64,000 nucleotides of DNA from Bacteroidales bacterium (GCA_022647615.1 JALCKZ010000001.1:2158178-2222177); one strand, 5' to 3'. Counted from the first letter of the stretch, positions 1 through 9,722 are shown. The notes: generated from the sequence alone by a model not told the origin. A program made the numbers and translations.

Positions 1-183
1 AACATTCTGTGCCTCAGACATATCTCCAAGATAGCCGCGGGCAAAAAATATCACCCTCTGCAAATTTGCAGAGTAAATCTTCTCAAAGAGAGCTTTTTTA
101 TCAATACCTGTGTCCACAGCGTCGGTGCGCTCTACAGGAACGCTTAACCCTGGAACAAAGATACTACTATTATAATTGCTCAT
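1..183 (-). CDS. ECF sigma factor, N-terminal part (runs off the window)
   Basis: Reading the minus strand from an ATG at 183 gives 61 uninterrupted residues to the window edge. The stretch LFEKIYSANLQRVIFFARGY followed by LGDMSEAQNV resembles region 2.1-2.2 of ECF sigma-70 factors. It diverges from a SusC gene that carries an N-terminal STN domain. In Bacteroidota this arrangement goes with a sigma/anti-sigma (FecR) relay, in which the loaded SusC signals through STN to release the sigma factor. The FecR gene is not visible here and may lie further out. A perfect 12-bp dyad (191-202 / 242-253) sits between the two genes. Family is likely from the motif; regulation of susC1 is inferred from position. 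Confidence 0.7.
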   Translation of the reverse strand, partial: MSNYNSSIFVPGLSVPVERTDAVDTGIDKKALFEKIYSANLQRVIFFARGYLGDMSEAQNV

Positions 184-190
184 TTAATTT

Positions 191-253
191 AAGACACTCA
201 AAAACGCGTTTACCATAATTTTTTTTTAGGGATTAAGGCAGTTTGAGTGTCTT
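191..253. promoter_or_regulatory. 12-bp inverted repeat between divergent sigma and susC genes
   Basis: AAGACACTCAAA at 191-202 is the exact reverse complement of TTTGAGTGTCTT at 242-253, with 39 bp between. Each arm points toward one of the two divergent genes, the sigma start being at 183 and the susC start at 280. This could be paired promoter elements for the adjacent ECF sigma factor, or an operator. Sequence is direct; function is inference. Confidence 0.6.
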
Positions 254-279
254 ATAAATAGAAACCTAACATAGTAAAC

Positions 280-3200
280 ATGGGTAAAAAACTATTTTTA
301 AAACTTAGACAAAGAATTGCCTTAGTTTTAGCCCTTCTTCTTGTTGCCCCGTCGTTCATTTTTGCACAAAGCGGAGTGACAATAGAAGTTAATGGCGCAC
401 CGTTAAAAACGGTGATGGAGAGTATCTCTAAACAAAGCAGTTACAGGTTTGTATACACCAATGAGCTGAACGTTGCATCCTATAAGGTGACGGTCTCCTC
501 TAAGAATGAACCTGCTACGGTTTTGTTTGATAAAATTTTTAAACCCCTTAACATCAATTATCGTATCAAGGGGAGCCAGGTAGTCCTTGGCATTACTTCA
601 AATCTTGCGCAGAATACAGAAGAAAATGCACAAAGCGCACAGCAGAAAAAAAATTTAATTTCAGTTAAAGGAACCGTAAAAGATGCTGCGACGGGCGAAC
701 CTATCCCCTATGCTTCTGTCTTTGTAAAAGGCACAACATCAGGAGCATATACAGCAGATGACGGTTCTTTTAATATAGCCCGCGTACCGGCAAATGGAAC
801 GTTGACATTCAATTATGTGGGCTATAAAACTCAGGAAATATCAGTCAACTCCCGCGCAATAATAAACGTTCAGCTTGCATCTGAAGCTGTAAATCTGGAC
901 GATGTTCTTGTTGTTGCATACGGTACTGCAAAAAAGGAATCTTTTACCGGTTCTGCAGAAGTTGTTAAATCAGACAAGCTGCAAAAAAGAACGGTATCCA
1001 ATGTAACAAAGGCAATTGACGGAATGGTTACCGGAGTTCAATCAACTTCCGGAAGCGGCCAGCCAGGCGCAGGAGCATCAATCATCATCAGAGGATTTGG
1101 CTCAATCAACGCAGCCAGAGACCCTCTTTATGTAGTTGACGGAATTCCTTACGACGGCAATATCAACTCCATAAACCCTTCAGATATAGAGTCTATGACA
1201 ATTTTAAAGGATGCATCTGCAGGAGCTCTTTACGGTTCCAGAGGTGCAAACGGAGTTGTTATGATTACTACAAAAAAGGGAACAAACGGAGACTTGTCAG
1301 TTGAGTTCAAGGGTTCATGGGGCGTATCCTCACGCGCTATTCCAATGCACTCAACACTAAATGCTTACGGCTATGTGGAAAGCATTTACAACTCATACCG
1401 CGGAGAACAAATCCGTAACGGAGTATCACCTGCAGATGCAGGCCAGGCTGCTCTTAATGAGATGATTAATGGCTCAGGCAAAATCTTTGGAACTAACGCA
1501 ATGTACAATCCGTTTGACTGCAACGCCGCAGATATCATTGACTTAAGCACAGGCAAAGTAAAGTCAGGCGCAAAGCTAAAATGGAATGAGAGCTGGATGG
1601 ACGCTGTGACTCAGAATAATCCTCTGCGACAGGATTATGTATTAACTCTATCGGGAGGCAGCGAAAAAACAAAATATATGTTTTCTCTCGGCTATCTGGA
1701 TGAGAAAGGAATGGTTGTCACGACAGATTTCAACAGATATTCAGGCAGAGCAAACATTGACTCACAAGTTAAAGATTGGTTGAAGACGGGAGTTAACATG
1801 AACGTTGCAAAGTCCAAGGCTGTAACTACTTCCCTTGGTTCAGGCGACGGCTCTTCTTCTACCGCATCATCAAATGTTTTCCATGCTTCATTCTTAATGG
1901 CCCCTATCTATCCTGTATATGAGAAGGATGACAATGGCCAGACAATTTATGAAAACGGCAGCGCAGTTTATGATTACGGTGTAAGCCGCCCTTCCGGAGC
2001 AAGTCCAAACTGGAGCAGCATCGGAGCACTTTACAATGACCGTTATCGTTTTGCAGTTGAGAGTGTTAGCGGCAGAACTTATATAGACCTTGGAGGCCTT
2101 AAAGAAGGACCGCTAAAGGGTTTAAAATTTACTACCACATTTGGTTTTGACTACAAAAACAGCAGATATGATTATTACTACAATCCATACACAGGCAATG
2201 CAGTTGAGACAAACGGAAAGGTAGAAGTTGATACTTATAAAACTTTCAGCTACACATTCAACCAGCTGCTTAATTACAACCGCACTTTTGCAGAGAAACA
2301 TAATCTTGATGTTTTAGTTGGACATGAGTATTACTCATACAAGAATAATTACTTCGGAGGCAGCAAGACAGGTCTTCCTTTTGGAGGAATGTATGAATTA
2401 TCAGCCGCTTCAACTCTTTATTCTCTAGATGGTTATGAAGACAATTACGGAATCGAGTCTGTACTGTCGAGATTAAATTATAACTATGACAATAAATACT
2501 ACTTCTCCGCAAGTTACAGAAGGGATGCATCTTCCAGATTTCAGAAGAGCAAGAGATGGGGAGATTTTTGGAGCGTAGGTGCAAGCTGGAGAATTTCAGA
2601 AGAGAAATTCATGAAGGATATCAAGTGGATTAACAACTTGACAGCCAAGGCTTCATACGGTGTTCAGGGAAATGATAACATTGGAACATATTACGCATGG
2701 CAATCTTTCTATAATCTTGGATTTCCTAACGGAGCTCTTTCCGGCGCCCTTATTTCTTCCTTGGAAAACAAGGACCTGAAATGGGAAAAGAACGGAAATC
2801 TTAACCTTGGTTTGGAGGGCAAGTTCCTGGATAACAGGATTCAAGCATCAGCAGAATGGTACAGCAGAAAAACTACGGACATGCTGATGGCATACCCGAT
2901 GGCTACTTCTCTTGGATTTTCATCCTTCAATAAAAATGTAGGAAGCATGCGCAACAGAGGATTTGAATTCTCCGTTACGGGAACTGTAATGCGTACAGAT
3001 AATCTTGAATGGAATGTAACATTGCAGGCTTCAACTATAAAGAACAAAGTGCTGACACTTGCTGATAAAGACGAGATTATAAGCGGTACCTACATTACAA
3101 AAACAGGTGAAACGCTTAACTCTTTCTATGTATCAAAATCTGCCGGAGTTGACCCTGCTACAGGTGATAAACTTTATTGGGTTTGGGATACGGACGCTAA

Positions 3201-3753
3201 TGGAAACAAAGGAACAGAGTATATATCAAACAGTTACAGTAAAGCAGTTTCTTGCCGCCACATTGCAGGCAGCAGAATTCCTACCGTATACGGCTCTATC
3301 TCAAGTGATTTCAGATACAAGAATTTTGACGCCTCTATCATGACAACATACTCAAAAGGCGGAAAGATTTACGATGGTGTTTATCAGGCAATTATGTATC
3401 CGTTCTATCCGGGCGTAACAGCAGCTTCCAACAGAACAAAAGCATGGAAGAACCCTGGAGATATTACAGATGTTCCAAGAATTGATATTGCAGGCAATTA
3501 TGCAACAACAGATGATGATTTGTTTGACGCATCATACTTTGCAATAAAGAACATTACGGTTGGATATACACTTCCTAAGAGATGGACAAGCAAAGCTCGC
3601 ATGTCCTCTGCAAGAATCTCATTAACAGCAGATAATCTTTGGGTATTCACAGCCCTTAAAGGCATGGACCCTCAGACCAATTTCACCGGCAGCACAGGTT
3701 ATACCTACAGCGCCGCAAGAACAATTTCATTTGGCCTGGATATTAAATTCTAA
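280..3753 (+). CDS. SusC-family TonB-dependent transporter with STN signalling domain
   Basis: 1157 aa. Signal peptide about residues 1-30 (ends FIFAQ). STN domain about 33-103, the part that talks to a FecR anti-sigma. A carboxypeptidase-D-like regulatory domain lies about 127-200. A TonB-box-like stretch DDVLVVAYGT is at 207-216. The plug domain (IIIRGFGSINAARDPLYVVD onward) reaches to about 335, and the beta-barrel continues to the end. Predicted outer-membrane import channel for an oligosaccharide, working with the SusD lipoprotein whose start is 17 bp downstream. The STN domain plus the divergent ECF sigma gene indicates substrate-induced transcription. Substrate cannot be read from sequence; nearby hexosaminidase and AGE epimerase suggest an amino-sugar glycan. 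Confidence 0.95.
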   Translation: MGKKLFLKLRQRIALVLALLLVAPSFIFAQSGVTIEVNGAPLKTVMESISKQSSYRFVYTNELNVASYKVTVSSKNEPATVLFDKIFKPLNINYRIKGSQVVLGITSNLAQNTEENAQSAQQKKNLISVKGTVKDAATGEPIPYASVFVKGTTSGAYTADDGSFNIARVPANGTLTFNYVGYKTQEISVNSRAIINVQLASEAVNLDDVLVVAYGTAKKESFTGSAEVVKSDKLQKRTVSNVTKAIDGMVTGVQSTSGSGQPGAGASIIIRGFGSINAARDPLYVVDGIPYDGNINSINPSDIESMTILKDASAGALYGSRGANGVVMITTKKGTNGDLSVEFKGSWGVSSRAIPMHSTLNAYGYVESIYNSYRGEQIRNGVSPADAGQAALNEMINGSGKIFGTNAMYNPFDCNAADIIDLSTGKVKSGAKLKWNESWMDAVTQNNPLRQDYVLTLSGGSEKTKYMFSLGYLDEKGMVVTTDFNRYSGRANIDSQVKDWLKTGVNMNVAKSKAVTTSLGSGDGSSSTASSNVFHASFLMAPIYPVYEKDDNGQTIYENGSAVYDYGVSRPSGASPNWSSIGALYNDRYRFAVESVSGRTYIDLGGLKEGPLKGLKFTTTFGFDYKNSRYDYYYNPYTGNAVETNGKVEVDTYKTFSYTFNQLLNYNRTFAEKHNLDVLVGHEYYSYKNNYFGGSKTGLPFGGMYELSAASTLYSLDGYEDNYGIESVLSRLNYNYDNKYYFSASYRRDASSRFQKSKRWGDFWSVGASWRISEEKFMKDIKWINNLTAKASYGVQGNDNIGTYYAWQSFYNLGFPNGALSGALISSLENKDLKWEKNGNLNLGLEGKFLDNRIQASAEWYSRKTTDMLMAYPMATSLGFSSFNKNVGSMRNRGFEFSVTGTVMRTDNLEWNVTLQASTIKNKVLTLADKDEIISGTYITKTGETLNSFYVSKSAGVDPATGDKLYWVWDTDANGNKGTEYISNSYSKAVSCRHIAGSRIPTVYGSISSDFRYKNFDASIMTTYSKGGKIYDGVYQAIMYPFYPGVTAASNRTKAWKNPGDITDVPRIDIAGNYATTDDDLFDASYFAIKNITVGYTLPKRWTSKARMSSARISLTADNLWVFTALKGMDPQTNFTGSTGYTYSAARTISFGLDIKF

Positions 3754-3770
3754 TAAGGGAGGAATTGAAT

Positions 3771-5321
3771 ATGAAAAAAATAATTAAAAATTTATCTATA
3801 GTTTTCATCGCGACAGTTCTTTTTGTTGCAGGAGGGTGCTCAAAGCAGCTAGATACTGTTCCAACTAATCAGGCTACCGGTACTACTCTTTTTGAAAACG
3901 TAACGAATGCGCAGACCGCCCTAAACGGTATCTACAGAGCTCTTTATACTTGGCAGCTTGCAGGCGGATGGGCAGGAGAGAACGGAGGAATAATGGCTTA
4001 CAACCTTGTAGGTTGCCTTATGGGTGAAGACCAAATTCAGCATGAAGCAGGACCAGGCTGGTTCACAGATGATTATAAGCTTAATGTTTACGGATATTAC
4101 ACAACCGTAAAAGGCCGTTCATACAACGTATGGTATTACTTCTACTATATAATTGCAAACACTAATTATATTCTTGCAGAAGAAAATACTCTATCCGGAG
4201 ACGCAAGCGCAGTTAAAGATTTGATGGGACAAGCTTATGCACTTCGCGCTCTATCTTATTGGTATCTTACTCAGTATTTTTGCCAGCATTCTTCTAGTGC
4301 TCCGGGCGTTCCAATTTACACAGAACCTACCACGGCAAAATCAGAAGGAAAGGGCAGAGGTACTGTCGCTGAGGACTATAAGCAAATGACAGCAGATGCG
4401 GCAAAAGCTGTTGAACTGTTAAAAGCAGGCGGACTTAGCCAGGTCAACAAGTCACATATAGACCTTGCTGTCGCTTACGGAATTCAAGCTAGAATAGCTC
4501 TTCTTACAGGCGATTATACAACTGCTTACACTGCTGCAACAAGCGCTATTTCAGCACATGGCAGCGGCGTGGGAAGCTGGAGCGATGTTAAAGTTATTAA
4601 CGACGCTTCCAAGAGCAATGTGATGTGGGGACTGCTAATTGAGACTTCACAAAACCTAATGGATGATTGGGCTAACTTCCTGTATTTCATGGATGCAGAC
4701 GTTGCAGAGTCTTACGCTTCCAGAGCAAGAGAGTGCATAGATTACGGTTTGTGGAAATTGATTCCTGCTACCGATTACAGGCTTGCATGGTGGAACGGAG
4801 AAATTGCAAATGAAGAGTCAGGAAATTCTAAAGTAAGTTATTGCCAGCAGAAATTTAAGTTCTTAAACTCTGCAGCAGGCACCGGAGATTTCATTCTGAT
4901 GAGAACGGAAGAGATGGTACTTATTGCAGCAGAGGCGGCATGTCAGAAATCAGATTTCACAAGTGCTAAAACTTATCTGGAAATGCTTGAGTCTAAGAGA
5001 GATCCAAACTACGCAGCAAGAATTGCCAGCCTGGATCCTTCAAAAACTTACCAGACAGATACAAAGCTTGCACCGGTTTCTTACATGGATGAAGTGCTGT
5101 TTCAAAGAAGAGTTGAGCTATGGAGCGAACTTCCAAGAGTCTTTGATTTGCAGAGACTTGGACTTGGATATACAAGAGACTACACTGGTTCTAACCAAAC
5201 TCAAAAATGCATAGGAAAGAACACAAGCGCAGGCTCAAAGTATTTCATTCTGCCAATTCCACAAGCGGAAATAGATGGTAACGCAAATATTACATCGGCC
5301 GACCAAAATCCTGAGCCATAA
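3771..5321 (+). CDS. SusD/RagB-family surface glycan-binding lipoprotein
   Basis: 516 aa from ATG 3771. The reading frame opens earlier at a TTG (3765), but a GGGAGGA ribosome-binding site fits the ATG. Signal peptide with lipobox VAGGC, so a lipoprotein expected on the outer leaflet of the outer membrane. It has the SusD layout: N-terminal TPR-like region including LRALSYWYLTQYF, and a C-terminal half ending in the conserved FQRRVELWSELPRVFDLQRL helix and YFILPIPQAEID. Partner of the preceding SusC, forming the lid of the SusC/D importer. Same operon as 280-3753 and 5359-6207. Confidence 0.93.
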   Translation: MKKIIKNLSIVFIATVLFVAGGCSKQLDTVPTNQATGTTLFENVTNAQTALNGIYRALYTWQLAGGWAGENGGIMAYNLVGCLMGEDQIQHEAGPGWFTDDYKLNVYGYYTTVKGRSYNVWYYFYYIIANTNYILAEENTLSGDASAVKDLMGQAYALRALSYWYLTQYFCQHSSSAPGVPIYTEPTTAKSEGKGRGTVAEDYKQMTADAAKAVELLKAGGLSQVNKSHIDLAVAYGIQARIALLTGDYTTAYTAATSAISAHGSGVGSWSDVKVINDASKSNVMWGLLIETSQNLMDDWANFLYFMDADVAESYASRARECIDYGLWKLIPATDYRLAWWNGEIANEESGNSKVSYCQQKFKFLNSAAGTGDFILMRTEEMVLIAAEAACQKSDFTSAKTYLEMLESKRDPNYAARIASLDPSKTYQTDTKLAPVSYMDEVLFQRRVELWSELPRVFDLQRLGLGYTRDYTGSNQTQKCIGKNTSAGSKYFILPIPQAEIDGNANITSADQNPEP

Positions 5322-5358
5322 TGTTTTGCATGGATGATAAAAAATTACAAATTTTAAA

Positions 5359-6207
5359 ATGAAATCATTTATGAAAAAGATATTTTTAATATTAATGGCA
5401 GTTGCGGCAGGTGCATTTTTCACCTCATGCAAAAGTATAGACGGGACGGTTTACAAGCCGACAGATGTAAGCGCATCTTTCCCATCTTCCGTTATTCAAA
5501 TTAATATGCTCCCTGCGGACGGCAACAAATTCCAGGTTCCGCTGTGGAGAGGAAATAAGAACGGCGCGGCATCAGTTCCGGTCACGATAGATGACCCGTC
5601 GGGAGCTTTCACCCCATCATCAACTTCTTTTGATTTTGCTGATGGAGAGTCAGTTGCATACATCACATTCTCTTATGCAGACCTGAATAATTTTACTGGA
5701 GCGGCAAATGATATCACAATCACTCTAAAAAATGATTCTGATGTTTCCGTTTCCGGCATATCTTCTACTCAGGTACAGGCCAAGAGAAAGCTGACTATGA
5801 AGCTGATAGGCAATGGCACATATCACAGCGACTGGCCGGAAGAAGATTGGTCTCAACCCGTTTATGAAGCGGAAGAGGCTCATTACTATGAACTTCCTGA
5901 CTGCTTCTATAATGACGGATATTCTGCGGCAAAGGGCTACACAATTTGCTTCTCAATAAGCAAGGGCAAAGTAATTTGGCCTGACGAGCAAAACACCGGA
6001 GTTTACAGCAGCGGAAGAACCAGCAAAATGTATTTGACTGTAGGCAGTGTAAAACTTACAGGACGCGTAGTTGAAGCTACCGTAGATTACCACTTCCCTG
6101 GTGCTGCAAACACAGCCAAGAGATGGTATGAAGGCGGAAGCGCAGCTGATCCTGCATATCCGGAAAGATTCACTTTCCCAGACAGTTATACAATGCCAAC
6201 AGATTAA
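5359..6207 (+). CDS. PUL lipoprotein in SusE/F position, function unknown
   Basis: 282 aa. Lipoprotein signal with lipobox FTSC near residues 21-24. The mature part is beta-rich: residues about 30-145 look like a Calx-beta-type or Ig-like module (SFDFADGESVAYITFSYADL), followed by a domain rich in aromatic residues. It is the third gene of the susC-susD operon and lies just upstream of a strong hairpin terminator. Genes in this position in other PULs usually encode surface glycan-binding proteins, so a carbohydrate-binding role is plausible, but no specific family is recognised. Confidence 0.8.
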   Translation: MKSFMKKIFLILMAVAAGAFFTSCKSIDGTVYKPTDVSASFPSSVIQINMLPADGNKFQVPLWRGNKNGAASVPVTIDDPSGAFTPSSTSFDFADGESVAYITFSYADLNNFTGAANDITITLKNDSDVSVSGISSTQVQAKRKLTMKLIGNGTYHSDWPEEDWSQPVYEAEEAHYYELPDCFYNDGYSAAKGYTICFSISKGKVIWPDEQNTGVYSSGRTSKMYLTVGSVKLTGRVVEATVDYHFPGAANTAKRWYEGGSAADPAYPERFTFPDSYTMPTD

Positions 6208-6300
6208 AAAATATTCCAGCTGTTGCAGGCAGTAATACTACTGTTTGCAATAGCTGAAATTAAATTTGACAGGTTAGGTTAAAGAACAATATTTAAGTGG

Positions 6301-6333
6301 AAAATGCCGCCCCAAAAGGACGGCATTTTTTTG
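6301..6333. terminator. Intrinsic terminator, probably bidirectional
   Basis: AATGCCG and CGGCATT pair around an 11-nt loop and are followed by T7 on the plus strand. The minus-strand reading also ends in a short T run. It sits between the convergent susC1 operon and the GH20 gene. Confidence 0.85.
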
Positions 6334-6358
6334 TTAGAAAAACCTTCTTTAATAATAG

Positions 6359-8182
6359 TTACTTATCGGAACCGTCAAAAATATGTTTGGCGTAGTTGTA
6401 ATTGTACAAATCGTAGAACTTGCGCATACTGTTCATTCTCAACAAGAAAGACTCATAATTTTTGTTCTGGGGCTGGCTCCATTGAACTTCGCACAAAGCA
6501 GCAAGACGAGGAAGTATCATATACTCAGCTTGCTGGAAAGTAGGAATATATTCCGTCCATAAGTTTGCCTGCAAACCGCGAATATGTTTTGATTCCTCTT
6601 TGCTCAATGATGAAGGGACAGGTTCATAACTGTAAACTTGCCGGACAGGAATGTAGCCCCCTATTGCAAATGGCTCTTTATCAACATTTTTAGCCTGATA
6701 ATAATCAAAGTATAAATAAGTGTTAGGAGCCATAACCGCATCATGTCCGTTGCGCACGGCAGTCATTCCTCCAACCTCTCCCTGCCATGACATAATAATG
6801 TCATCCTTGGCCAGGTCACCTCCTTGAATTTCATCCCATCCAATAATCTCACGCCCCTTTGAAGCAAGATATTTGTCAATGCGTCCTGTGAAATAGTACT
6901 GCAACTTGCGGAATGCATTGCTCTTTGCATCTGTCTTATAACCCTCTTTCTCAACAAGTTTCTGGCACAAAGGACATTTTTCCCAATTACTCTCCGGACA
7001 CTCGTCACCTCCGATATGAATAACTTTCCCAGGGAAAATTTCCATCAGTTCATCCAAAACTCCTTTAACAAATTCAAAAGTTGTCTCTTTGCCAACGCAC
7101 AAAATTCCGTCAGAAATTCCCCACTGAGTCCAAACGTCTCTTGGCTCTCCGCTGCAGCTAAGCAATGGATATGAGGCAATTGCAGCAGTCATGTGGCCCG
7201 GCATATCAATTTCAGGAACTATCGTGATAAACCTCTCAGCCGCATACTTTACAATTTCCTTTGCCTGCTCCTGTGTATAAAATCCGCCATAAGGCTTGCC
7301 GTCCCATTTACCTGGCAATTTGCCAATTACGGTCTCTTTTCTCATGGAACCTATCTTGGTCAAATTAGGATATTTCTTAATCTCAATTCTCCAGCCCTGA
7401 TCATCAGAAAGATGCCAGTGAAAAGTATTGCAATTGTGAAGAGCAAGAATATCAATGAATTGCTTAACCTCTTCAACGCTCCAAAAATGACGTGAACAAT
7501 CCAGCATCATACCCCTCCACGCAAAACGCGGAGCATCAGATATTTGGCAGGCCGGCACTGTTATGCTTTTGTAGTTCCCGACAGTTTTTTTTGCATTGCC
7601 AGACGTTGCCACAGTCTTTGCCTTTGCAACCGGCAGCGCCTTGCGCAAAGTCTGAAGTCCGTAAAAGACACCCGCATCCGAACCACCGTCAATCACGATT
7701 GTCTTCTCAGCAACCATCATCTTATATGCCTCCTTATTTTTAGAAAGGCACATTCCCTCTTCATTATTGCATTTTGCATCCTTGCCGTTATGCATGTGCT
7801 CACCATCATGAACTCTCAGCACAATAGCATTCTGCAACTTACTGAAGCTCTTGTACATGCCGTAATGCTTCTGACCAGGTGCAGCTGGCTTGTCAAACGG
7901 TTTAATTGCAACCTCAATCCCCGTAGCATCCTTAATATACTGCTGCAAAAACTTGGCGTTGCTCACCATCTTGGCATCAGCCGCATCATAACGGACAACC
8001 GTAGAACTACTTAACACAAAGCTCTTTGCAGGAACTGCAGAAGTAGCAGCATTCCCCGCAGAAACAGAGGTAATCTCCATAGGTTTAGGAATCACCTGAT
8101 TAAAATCCGCCTTGCCGCTCTGGGCAAGCGCGCTGCCAACAAACGCTACACACATAACAAACGGTAAAAAAATCCTTTTCAT
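6359..8182 (-). CDS. GH20 beta-N-acetylhexosaminidase
   Basis: 607 aa from ATG 8182, which follows AAAGGAT; an in-frame ATG at 8233 lies inside the promoter and repeat array. Signal peptide about 1-21. The GH20b N-terminal domain is followed by the catalytic barrel with HWHLSDDQGWR (about 255-265), VPEIDMPGH, and the catalytic pair in HIGGDE (about 389-394), where Asp orients the acetamido group and Glu is the acid. It removes terminal beta-linked GlcNAc or GalNAc by substrate-assisted catalysis, in the periplasm or at the surface. Complete and of normal length for the family. A TACTTTTG -7 box at 8211-8218 lies just upstream and abuts a 20-bp repeat array. Confidence 0.93.
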   Translation of the reverse strand: MKRIFLPFVMCVAFVGSALAQSGKADFNQVIPKPMEITSVSAGNAATSAVPAKSFVLSSSTVVRYDAADAKMVSNAKFLQQYIKDATGIEVAIKPFDKPAAPGQKHYGMYKSFSKLQNAIVLRVHDGEHMHNGKDAKCNNEEGMCLSKNKEAYKMMVAEKTIVIDGGSDAGVFYGLQTLRKALPVAKAKTVATSGNAKKTVGNYKSITVPACQISDAPRFAWRGMMLDCSRHFWSVEEVKQFIDILALHNCNTFHWHLSDDQGWRIEIKKYPNLTKIGSMRKETVIGKLPGKWDGKPYGGFYTQEQAKEIVKYAAERFITIVPEIDMPGHMTAAIASYPLLSCSGEPRDVWTQWGISDGILCVGKETTFEFVKGVLDELMEIFPGKVIHIGGDECPESNWEKCPLCQKLVEKEGYKTDAKSNAFRKLQYYFTGRIDKYLASKGREIIGWDEIQGGDLAKDDIIMSWQGEVGGMTAVRNGHDAVMAPNTYLYFDYYQAKNVDKEPFAIGGYIPVRQVYSYEPVPSSLSKEESKHIRGLQANLWTEYIPTFQQAEYMILPRLAALCEVQWSQPQNKNYESFLLRMNSMRKFYDLYNYNYAKHIFDGSDK

Positions 8183-8210
8183 ATCCTTTAAGTTTAAATT
8201 ATCCAAAAGC

Positions 8211-8218
8211 CAAAAGTA
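8211..8218 (-). promoter_or_regulatory. Putative -7 promoter box of the GH20 gene
   Basis: Minus-strand TACTTTTG matches the Bacteroidota -7 consensus TAnnTTTG, 29 bp from the GH20 ATG. Where a -33 element would be expected, the 20-bp repeat array begins. Confidence 0.5.
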
Positions 8219-8332
8219 CGTCGTAATAACCAATAATACGCCGTAATAACCAATAATACGCTGTTATATCCAATATCACGTCGTCATATCCAATATTACG
8301 CTGTCATATCCGGTAATACGGCGTTACAGCAT
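8218..8332. repeat. 20-bp tandem repeat array A (five units plus a partial)
   Basis: Five consecutive 20-bp units start at 8218, 8238, 8258, 8278 and 8298, with a degenerate sixth. Consensus ACGNNGTNATANCCAATANN. Each unit has an ACG-N-CGT-like core. It lies in the 301-bp gap between the divergent GH20 and DUF4434 genes. Four related arrays occur at 26551, 28013, 29044 and 33513; there are no spacers, so it is not a CRISPR. Confidence 0.9.
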
Positions 8333-8399
8333 TTGTACATTAACTGTTACAAAAATAAAAATTATTTTTTGAAATGCAAGCATTAATAAATTTTTTTAT

Positions 8400-8407
8400 T
8401 ATATTTG
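8400..8407 (+). promoter_or_regulatory. Putative -7 promoter box of the DUF4434 gene
   Basis: TATATTTG matches TAnnTTTG, 76 bp before the ATG at 8484. No well-spaced -33 TTTG is seen. Confidence 0.4.
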
Positions 8408-8483
8408 CTTTACAAAGCAAGAGGTTTTATTAACATCTTGCTCCTAAACTAAAGATTGAATTAACCTGTAAAGGGACTTTATT

Positions 8484-9605
8484 ATGACAGATTTTAATCG
8501 CAGAGATTTTATTAAGAAGGCTGCGCTTGCAGCTTCAGCGGCCGTTGTAACTCCTTCACTTCTAAATGGTGCGGAGCGTACGGCAAATATCAATTCTATT
8601 ATCGGCGGTAAAGGCGGAGATGGGGTAAGCGTTGGAGAATTTGGCAATAAGCTGATTGTTCCAAAGGAGAATGGCATACGCATTACGGGTACTTTCCTGG
8701 ATGAGATTTCCCACGATATTCCTCACCAGAACTGGGGGGAGAAGGAATGGGACCGTGATTTCAGATACATGAAAGACATTGGCATTGATACAGTTATAGA
8801 GATTCGCTCAGGTTACAGAAAGTTCATTACATGGCCAAGTCCATACCTATTAAAGAAAGGGTGCTACATGCCTTCAGTTGATTTGGTAGATATGTTTTTG
8901 AGGCTTGCGGAAAAGTACGGAATGAAATATTATTTTGGACTTTATGATTCCGGAAGATACTGGGACACAGGAGATATGACATGGGAGATAGAGGACAACA
9001 AATATGTCATTGATGAGATTTGGAAGATGTATGGGAGCAAGTACAAGAGTTTCCAGGGATGGTATATCAGCGGAGAAATCAGCCGCCGTACCAAGGGCGC
9101 TATCAGCGCTTTCCATCAAATGGGCAAGCAGTGCAAAGATGTTTCCGGCGGTCTTCATACTTTTATTTCTCCATGGATTGACGGAAAGAAAGCCGTAATG
9201 GGAACCGGCAAAATGACTAATGATCAGGCAATTTCAGTGCAGGAGCACGAGAAGGAGTGGAATGAAATATTTGACGGAATTCATGATGTTGTGGATGCTT
9301 GCGCATTCCAGGACGGTCACATAGATTATGATGAGCTGGACGCGTTTTTCTCTGTAAATAAGAAACTTGCAGACAAATACGGAATGCAGTGCTGGACAAA
9401 CGCAGAGTCATTTGACCGCGACATGCCTATCAATTTCTTGCCTATTAAATTTGACAAGCTGAGAATGAAGCTGGAGGCCGCAAAGCGCTGCAATTATGAC
9501 AAGGCCATCACTTTTGAGTTCTCACACTTTATGAGCCCGCAATCTGCTTATTTACAGGCAGGCCACCTGTATGACAGATACAAGGAGTACTTTAATATAA
9601 AGTAA
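8484..9605 (+). CDS. DUF4434-type glycoside-hydrolase-like protein with Tat-like signal
   Basis: 373 aa. The N-terminus MTDFNRRDFIKKAALAASAA has the twin-arginine pattern (RRDFIKK), so Tat export is expected. The body from RITGTFLDEISHD onward looks like a TIM-barrel DUF4434 domain: a strand with DIGIDTVIEIRSGY, then YYFGLYDSGRYW and FQGWYISGEIS, whose Glu sits where barrel hydrolases carry an acid. No biochemical activity is firmly assigned to the family. It is followed by a sugar porter and an AGE-family epimerase on the same strand, which suggests it acts on the same glycan. Confidence 0.75.
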   Translation: MTDFNRRDFIKKAALAASAAVVTPSLLNGAERTANINSIIGGKGGDGVSVGEFGNKLIVPKENGIRITGTFLDEISHDIPHQNWGEKEWDRDFRYMKDIGIDTVIEIRSGYRKFITWPSPYLLKKGCYMPSVDLVDMFLRLAEKYGMKYYFGLYDSGRYWDTGDMTWEIEDNKYVIDEIWKMYGSKYKSFQGWYISGEISRRTKGAISAFHQMGKQCKDVSGGLHTFISPWIDGKKAVMGTGKMTNDQAISVQEHEKEWNEIFDGIHDVVDACAFQDGHIDYDELDAFFSVNKKLADKYGMQCWTNAESFDRDMPINFLPIKFDKLRMKLEAAKRCNYDKAITFEFSHFMSPQSAYLQAGHLYDRYKEYFNIK

Positions 9606-9722
9606 TATTAAGCTCCCGACAGAAAATTACTAAGCTCATTATTTAAGATTTTACTTAACCTTTTATTTAAATATTACCTGACCTGTTCTTTTAACAAAAC
9701 AAAACAACTTATTAATTAACTC

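Noticed and set aside
7-218. 69-aa plus-strand frame at the left edge
   Set aside because: Antisense to the ECF sigma reading on the minus strand, which has a family match.
7544-8014. 156-aa frame antisense to GH20
   Set aside because: Lies wholly inside a well-supported gene on the other strand and has no protein-like features.
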